DNA of 12,604 nt from Aureococcus anophagefferens. Taxonomy: Eukaryota; Sar; Pelagophyceae; Pelagomonadales; Pelagomonadaceae. The translations under genes and the position numbers were made by a program. Under the pieces are notes generated by a model. The model did no database searches. It was not told the origin of the DNA and saw only the letters and a program-made list of their open reading frames with translations. The stretch is taken from positions 7,557 to 20,160 of the forward strand of contig NW_008705606.1 in NCBI RefSeq assembly GCF_000186865.1, read 5' to 3'. Shown here piece after piece: positions 8,186 through 12,604 of this stretch (positions are counted from its first letter, which is position 1; each line of letters begins with the position of its first letter).

Positions 8186-8641
8186 GGGGGATCTCTCTGT
8201 AGCTGCGCTTCCGGTTGGAGCGATTTGGTCCGATATGGATCGCATAGGCCTTTTTGCTGTTCCAGGGGGCCAAAAAGTTACTGTGGATTGGCTTCAAGTA
8301 AAAGAATAGTCGCAATTAGCCCCTTTGATTGGTGGCTCTCGAGCGCTTGCGATTATCTCGAGCGTGACTGTTAAGCATGCGTGCCTTGCTTCTTCTTTCA
8401 ATCGCCATTGGGAGTTGGGCTGCGCGTTCTAAGCGTTCTCGACCAAAAATTCCTCAAAACAGCTGTAATCTTCACTAGAGCTAGCTAGCCCAAAATCGTC
8501 GATTTTCCAGTGGCGTGGGCAGGGTAAAAGCTGCGGCGCGTGATCTTGTGTCTCCGAAAGGCGTCCTCGGCAAGTTCTGGCCTGTCTGTGGTGCGGGCTT
8601 CGCAAAAATCGCGTCGCACCAACCTCGGCGACTCCTGAATC

Positions 8642-9744
8642 ATGGACTTGCTCGTAGAATCAGCGACGTCGGACGTGCGAATGGGCCTAGTGGATTTCGG
8701 GGTTAATCTCGAAATTTGTGATGCTCTGGAGAGGAATCCTTCCGATGCGGTCACCATGGCATTCGCGGTGAAGAAGCGCCTGGGCAAGAATGACGCACAT
8801 GTCACGGCATTGTCATTGACCTTGTTGGAGATGTGCGTGAAGAATTGCGGCGAAGCTGTTCACGCGGCCGTGGGGCAGCAGCAGATCCTGAGTGAAATAG
8901 CAAAACTCTGCGAGGGTGGCAGTGGTGAAGAGGTCAAGAGGCAGGCTCTGGCACTAGTGCAGCAATGGGGCGTCGCATTCGAGTCGCGCGACGCATTGCC
9001 TGCGTTCGCGGACACGTATACAGCGCTCAAGGTCAAGGGGTTTGAATTTCCCACAGGGAATGAGGAGAACGCGCCTGTGTTTACGCCGCCACGCCAAGAT
9101 GGGACTGTCGTTCAGGATGATGCGGTGTATGCGGCTGCGCTTGCCGACGGGAGCCTCGATCGTGCCAACGCCCTCGCCAAGGTCCGTGCAGACGTAGAGA
9201 TCGTGGCAGAAAAGATTCGACTCTGCAAGGAGATGGTCCCCAACAGCCCTGGCATTGACCACGATGATGCACTCGCCGAGGTTGTCGGATTTCTCGAGGC
9301 TTGTCGCCCACGCCTGGCAATACTTGTCGAATCTGGCCTCTCTGGTGCGCCGATGAGTCAGAGATTACAAACCTATCCGCCCCTCCCTGAGTTTTGCCAC
9401 CATCTGCAGTACTGGAATGTACGCTAATAATTGCAGGCGCATTCGGCGACGAGACCCTCACATCTTGCCTGAAGGTGAACGACGACCTCCACGAAGCGTT
9501 GCAGGGCGAGGCCAAACCGAGGGTGTACGAAGCACCAGGCCTTCCCAAGCCGCCCTCACCGCAGAATCTCCTCCCCCTCGACCTCGACGACGACGAAGAC
9601 GATGCCCTTTCCCGGGGACCCAAGGCAGCCAGTCTTATCCTGCAGCCACCGCCAGCCACCACGGCCGAGCCTTGTCTGCTCGACATCGATTTCACGGCGA
9701 CGCCGCCTGCCGTGGATGCGCCACTACCGGACAAACCTCCCTGA
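8642..9744 (+). CDS. VHS-GAT domain ubiquitin/clathrin adaptor, Tom1/GGA-like, two exons
   Basis: Known: VHS-GAT proteins sort ubiquitinated membrane cargo on endosomes or the trans-Golgi, binding ubiquitin through GAT and clathrin through short boxes. Seen: exons 8642-9344 and 9437-9744 join to 336 residues. The VHS domain is about residues 1-137, with LEICDALERNPSDAV, ALSLTLLEMCVKNCG and the closing TALKVKGFEFP. A helical GAT region runs from about 165 to 258, ending DETLTSCLKVNDDLHEAL. The tail is acidic and Pro-rich, with two clathrin-box-like motifs: LLPLD (279-283) and LLDID (315-319). There is no FYVE, SH3 or adaptin-ear domain, which favours a Tom1-type protein over Hrs, STAM or GGA. 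The ATG is sensible because VHS domains usually start within a few residues of the N-terminus. The splice junction restores the GAT domain. No neighbour is obviously related. Confidence 0.9.
9345..9436 (+). other. 92-nt GT-AG intron in the VHS-GAT gene
   Basis: The donor is CTG|GTGCGC, the acceptor is TTGCAG|GC, and a branch-like CTAAT sits at 9424-9428. Splicing joins ESGLS-G to AFGDETLTSC in the middle of the GAT domain. Retention would end the protein at the TAA at 9425-9427, shortly after the junction. Confidence 0.88.
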
Positions 9745-10088
9745 AGCCAGAAGCTGATACAGATGCGTGACTCGAGTGAACTCCCCGGTCACTGAGCCAA
9801 GTTACTTTCCGAAAGTTAGGTGGCGCGGCTTTTCCTCGCACGCGCCCCCACGTGCAAGGTCGCTAGGACTGCGCATGGCGCGCACATTTCTCGCGCCATT
9901 GGTACACCTGGGGCACTTAAGACCCGAACGCGGGAAATCCGACGCTTTCTAGTTTGGACCCCACCCGCCCCCCCGGCGCCTGAGTAAAGCCCCCAGCCGC
10001 CGACCCAAAATTGTCGGGGGCGTTTCGGGTCGCGTTTCGGGTTCCCTGGGGCAGGTGGGGGGCCTACTAGAACAACATGCCGCCGTAC

Positions 10089-10238
10089 CTGCACCTCACG
10101 CACGAGGTCCACGACACTCTGCTCGGTCCTTTTAACCAAATATTTCAGCTGCTCTTTCTTCCCACCATTTTCCTCCTCCAACAGCAACCACAACCATCGC
10201 GGGAAGTACCCTATATCAACTGCCAATGCCTTCGACAC
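10089..10238 (-). other. Doubtful exon candidate
   Basis: On the - strand the frame reads KKEQLKYLVKRTEQSVVDLV, of balanced, helix-like composition unlike the GC-driven frames around it. It ends at a strong donor, CAG|GTACGG (10089|10088). It has no ATG in frame and no identified partner exon. The + strand over the same bases is open as well (ATG at 10077, 59 codons). I cannot decide between them. Confidence 0.2.
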
Positions 10239-10249
10239 ACAATCCTAAG

Positions 10250-10271
10250 TAATTAATTATTAATTAATTAT
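10250..10271. repeat. AT-only palindrome and direct repeat
   Basis: TAATTAATTAT occurs twice in tandem. TAATTAATTA is self-complementary, so 10250-10270 is a perfect palindrome around one central base. It could form a cruciform or bind a homeodomain-type factor, or may be simple-sequence expansion. Confidence 0.8.
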
Positions 10272-10385
10272 GCTGGGCCCGGCGCAGCGGGATTCATTAG
10301 TCCTCCGTAGAGGCTGTGCGTCGACCGCGCGTCGAAAAACAATCCACGCCAATAGAATCTGAGTTTTGATCACGTCACTGCCGCG

Positions 10386-10403
10386 CGCGCGCACGTGCGC
10401 GCG
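10386..10403. repeat. 18-bp CG-alternating palindrome centred on CACGTG
   Basis: CGCGCGCACGTGCGCGCG-type sequence is perfectly self-complementary over 18 bp and alternates purine and pyrimidine, a Z-DNA-prone pattern. The centre is an E-box/G-box core. No start codon follows closely on either strand. Confidence 0.75.
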
Positions 10404-11134
10404 GCGGGTCTAGTGCGGGTTGAAAGTCAAAAATGCGAAAAACGATCCTCACGCCCGAGTGTCGCAAATGTACGACGCTACCGCACTCACAACGCCAGCC
10501 CCGGCGAAATGAGCCCACTTTCGAGCGGCTTACGACCCCCTAACTTCAACCTTTATGTTGAACTTGGCAACTAACCAAGCTGAACTTCAAGATACAAAAC
10601 CCCCAGGCGTTTTGTTTCAGGGCTTTGTTTTGCGCACTGCTACGGGCTCCCCCGACAGAGATAGCGCCAGTCACGAATCACCTAGGCGGGCCTAGTGGGG
10701 GCGCCAAGTCGCGAACTGAGTTCCGATTGGGTTTCCCATGTCTGCGCCTAGGGGGCAGGCAGGCGCAAACTCGATACCGCGGAGTTCCCGGGGGGCAGCG
10801 GCTGGCGGTGGTGGTTTGATCCGACTTTCCTAACAAGCCGCCGGGATGTTGTGGACCAAGCGGACTGAAACCAAAAAAAAGACTCCCGACACCACAGCAT
10901 CATTGCTTAATTTTCACTGAATGTGGTCGTGGGTAGGAGGCTGCTGTTTCGCTTGCTTGAAATGACAGCGTATTCACGTTGACACAGATGTCCTTGAGAC
11001 AATTGCTTGAGAACTGGTTTCTTCAGAGTCGTAGCTGCATGCGGCCGTCGCGCTTTGAATACACGGCTGTGTGGTTGAAATTCCAGAGGTCGTGGAAGTC
11101 AAGTCGAAGCAGTCCAATAGGAAACTTTCGCTAC

Positions 11135-12445
11135 TTAGCCATCCTCCTCCTCCTCCTCTTCCACGACAGGCTGCGTAATCTTGTCTTCATCTTCAATGAG
11201 GCCCTTGTCATCTTCCTCCGTCGGGGCCCATTCCTTCTGAATCGGGGGTACCCTGGGCGGCTCGTAGGACACACCGCGCGATGAAGCAAAGCCAAAACCG
11301 CCGTACACGTTTATGAACTTATTACCAAACGCAGCAGCAACTGCGCCAGGCCATTTTAGGCTCTTAGCGATGACAACCGAGTCGGGCGACTCACCTGTGC
11401 CACCAGGACAGACGGAAATTGACCACGCTGGACCGTCAGTAATCTCATCCTCGGCGATGGCACCAAGAAGCGGCAGGTCAGGAAGCTCGTCTGATGGCTC
11501 AGCACCGTCCTCCTCCTCCTCGTTCGCCGGGGGCTGATTGCAACGCCCGTTGACGTTGATAGGGACCTCGTGGTGGACCCAATTGCTGGCGTCCTTGAGG
11601 TCCTCGGCGGACTTGAAGTCATCCATCTCCTCGACCTTCTTGATGGCCTTGATGCCCTCCTCGGCCTCATCGTCCTCTGCGTAGAAACCGCCGGGCGAGA
11701 TGCTGCACTCGCTTGTGATCATGGCGATCTGAGCCCGGAGGAGGTGCGCCTCTGTGCCTCCTGGGAAAGGCGGGTAGGATGGGACGGGTGCATCGAGGTC
11801 TCCCGTGAAGAATCGTTTGATCTGTCGTGCAACCACAATTGCCTCTGGCGTGGTGTCTGGAAGCTTGGTCCACGTACCGCCCGCATACGTGCAGACCCAA
11901 AAAGCGTACTTGTTCGCGCCTTCAGCTCCCTCGACTGTCGTTATCTCCTCTGCTGATGGGGGATCGGGATTGTCACCCTGCACGACAAAGTAGTCACCGC
12001 TCCGGCCCGTGATCTTTCCCCAGAAGCGAAGGCTCCGCGCTTCGACTACTGCCTTCTGTTTGATGGCTAGGTAGAGACGATAGGTCTCCATCTTTCCGAA
12101 GTTGATTCCCGCCCACTCGTACACGTTTGCCTCGGTCATCAGGTCAGGATAAGTGATCTCAGTCGCGTCGCCCTCTGTGGGAGCATAGAGATTTGATACA
12201 GCGCCGCACCAGTCGAGTTGTGACTTTTTCTCCGGCTTGGCTATCTCAGGCTCACCTTCCGTCGGCAGCGTTGGCTTCACCTGCGTCGCCCCACGCAGTT
12301 CTTGAGACAATTGCTCGAACATGGCGTTTGCATTCTGCGGCTTCTCAACGATGACTTTCAGTAACACACGCGACAGGTGCTCGTACAAGGAGTTGCCATC
12401 TTCGTCCTCCTGCCGCAGGTACTGTTTCGCCTCCTCGAAGGACAT
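11135..12445 (-). CDS. Radial spoke head protein, RSP4/RSP6 (RSPH4A/RSPH6A) family
   Basis: Known: this protein forms part of the head of radial spokes in motile cilia, which face the central pair and pass signals that control dynein. Seen: from the ATG at 12445 the frame runs 436 codons without an intron, similar to the 450-470 residues of algal RSP4/RSP6. The N-terminal LYEHLSRVLLKVIVEKPQNA (20-39) matches the helical start of the family. Core motifs are ANVYEWAGINFGKMETYRLY (106-125), LRFWGKITG (139-147), KYAFWVCTYAGG (179-190), a long ARQIKRFFTGDLDAPVPSYP block (206-225), ECSISPGGFY (246-255) and GNKFINVYGGFGF (374-386). The tail is acidic and ends in EEEEEEDG, also usual here. The frame is open upstream to a GTG at 12481, but the ATG at residue MSFEEAKQYL fits the family start. 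It faces the VHS-GAT gene tail to tail. Confidence 0.95.
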   Translation of the reverse strand: MSFEEAKQYLRQEDEDGNSLYEHLSRVLLKVIVEKPQNANAMFEQLSQELRGATQVKPTLPTEGEPEIAKPEKKSQLDWCGAVSNLYAPTEGDATEITYPDLMTEANVYEWAGINFGKMETYRLYLAIKQKAVVEARSLRFWGKITGRSGDYFVVQGDNPDPPSAEEITTVEGAEGANKYAFWVCTYAGGTWTKLPDTTPEAIVVARQIKRFFTGDLDAPVPSYPPFPGGTEAHLLRAQIAMITSECSISPGGFYAEDDEAEEGIKAIKKVEEMDDFKSAEDLKDASNWVHHEVPINVNGRCNQPPANEEEEDGAEPSDELPDLPLLGAIAEDEITDGPAWSISVCPGGTGESPDSVVIAKSLKWPGAVAAAFGNKFINVYGGFGFASSRGVSYEPPRVPPIQKEWAPTEEDDKGLIEDEDKITQPVVEEEEEEDG

Positions 12446-12509
12446 GCCAGTCAGGCAGTTGTGCAGTCTAACGCGTACCACCGCGAAAGGATTTCTCTGG
12501 AAGTATCAT

Positions 12510-12527
12510 ATTATTATTATTATTATT
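12510..12527. repeat. (ATT)6 microsatellite
   Basis: Six ATT units lie about 65-80 bp upstream of the spoke protein ATG, probably in its promoter or 5' UTR. Rapid length change would be expected. Confidence 0.85.
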
Positions 12528-12604
12528 GGTTATTTAACGTGGAGGGAGCCGCATGGTGGCCTGTAGAGCCTTCACGGGCGAAGTAGACGGGGGGAAGCAG
12601 TCTC

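Larger units (their letters stand above)
5774..8641. other. 2.9-kb interval without a convincing gene
   Basis: Long open frames exist here on both strands (for example 6915-7988 on -, 7165-8022 and 6198-6932 on +), but they overlap, are dominated by Arg/Ala/Pro/Ser and show no family motif. The 165-bp repeat copies differ at all codon positions and by an indel. I therefore read the frames as products of high GC. The interval also holds inverted repeats at 6996-7040 and 7355-7427, a 14-bp palindrome at 7833-7846 and an AT-rich island at about 8115-8185. Short or highly split genes could be hidden here. Confidence 0.55.
9745..11134. other. Intergenic region between convergent genes
   Basis: No gene is convincing here. 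The stretch includes G- and C-runs at 9960-10065, a pyrimidine-rich part at 10130-10190, an AT palindrome at 10250-10271 and a CG-alternating palindrome at 10386-10403. Around 10565-10620 there are short self-complementary words such as CAAAAC...GTTTTG. The last part should contain the 3' UTR of the spoke protein gene. Confidence 0.55.

Noticed and set aside
12446..12481. N-terminal extension of the spoke protein to the GTG at 12481
   Set aside because: A GTG start is unlikely in a eukaryotic nuclear gene, and the ATG at 12445 matches the usual family start.
1..12604. CRISPR arrays, tRNA, rRNA, insertion sequences, viral genes
   Set aside because: No regular spaced repeats, cloverleaf, rRNA core motifs, transposase or capsid/polymerase motifs were seen on reading both strands. 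A covariance-model and profile search would be needed to exclude them fully.

Overview
The window looks like nuclear DNA from a single-celled, flagellated eukaryote with a GC-rich genome, such as an alga or related protist. The evidence is split genes with short GT-AG introns, eukaryote-only trafficking domains (VHS and GAT), and a radial spoke head protein, which is found only in motile 9+2 cilia. I see no bacterial operon, CRISPR array, rRNA or tRNA. The lineage cannot be fixed from this window alone.

Layout. Bases 1-778 hold no convincing gene; the notable item is a 49-bp tandem duplication at 533-630. A multi-exon + strand gene (about 779-2789) encodes a degenerate tandem AAA+ ATPase of the CDC48/PEX/AFG2 group. 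One of its introns splits the second P-loop, and the Walker B glutamate is missing from both ATPase domains. Bases 2790-3509 are non-coding, with two short tandem repeats. A multi-exon - strand gene (about 5773 down to 3510) encodes an unrecognised, probably membrane-anchored protein with a SAP-like motif near its N-terminus. Its last exon needs two single-base frame corrections. From 5774 to 8641 I find no convincing gene; the stretch holds a 165-bp tandem duplication and several hairpin-forming inverted repeats. A two-exon + strand gene (8642-9744) encodes a Tom1/GGA-like VHS-GAT adaptor with two clathrin-box motifs. The 1.4-kb interval 9745-11134 holds palindromes and one doubtful - strand exon. 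A convergent, apparently intronless - strand gene (12445-11135) encodes a full-length RSP4/6-type (RSPH4A/RSPH6A) radial spoke head protein.

The four genes are not a functional cluster. Two concern membrane systems (AAA+ ATPase, VHS-GAT adaptor), one is axonemal and one is unknown. The arrangement fits ordinary gene spacing in a compact protist genome. I found no clear case for a new multi-gene system. The points most worth a second look are the double Walker B substitution, the P-loop-splitting in-frame intron, candidate introns of only 28-35 nt, and the unrecognised - strand membrane protein.
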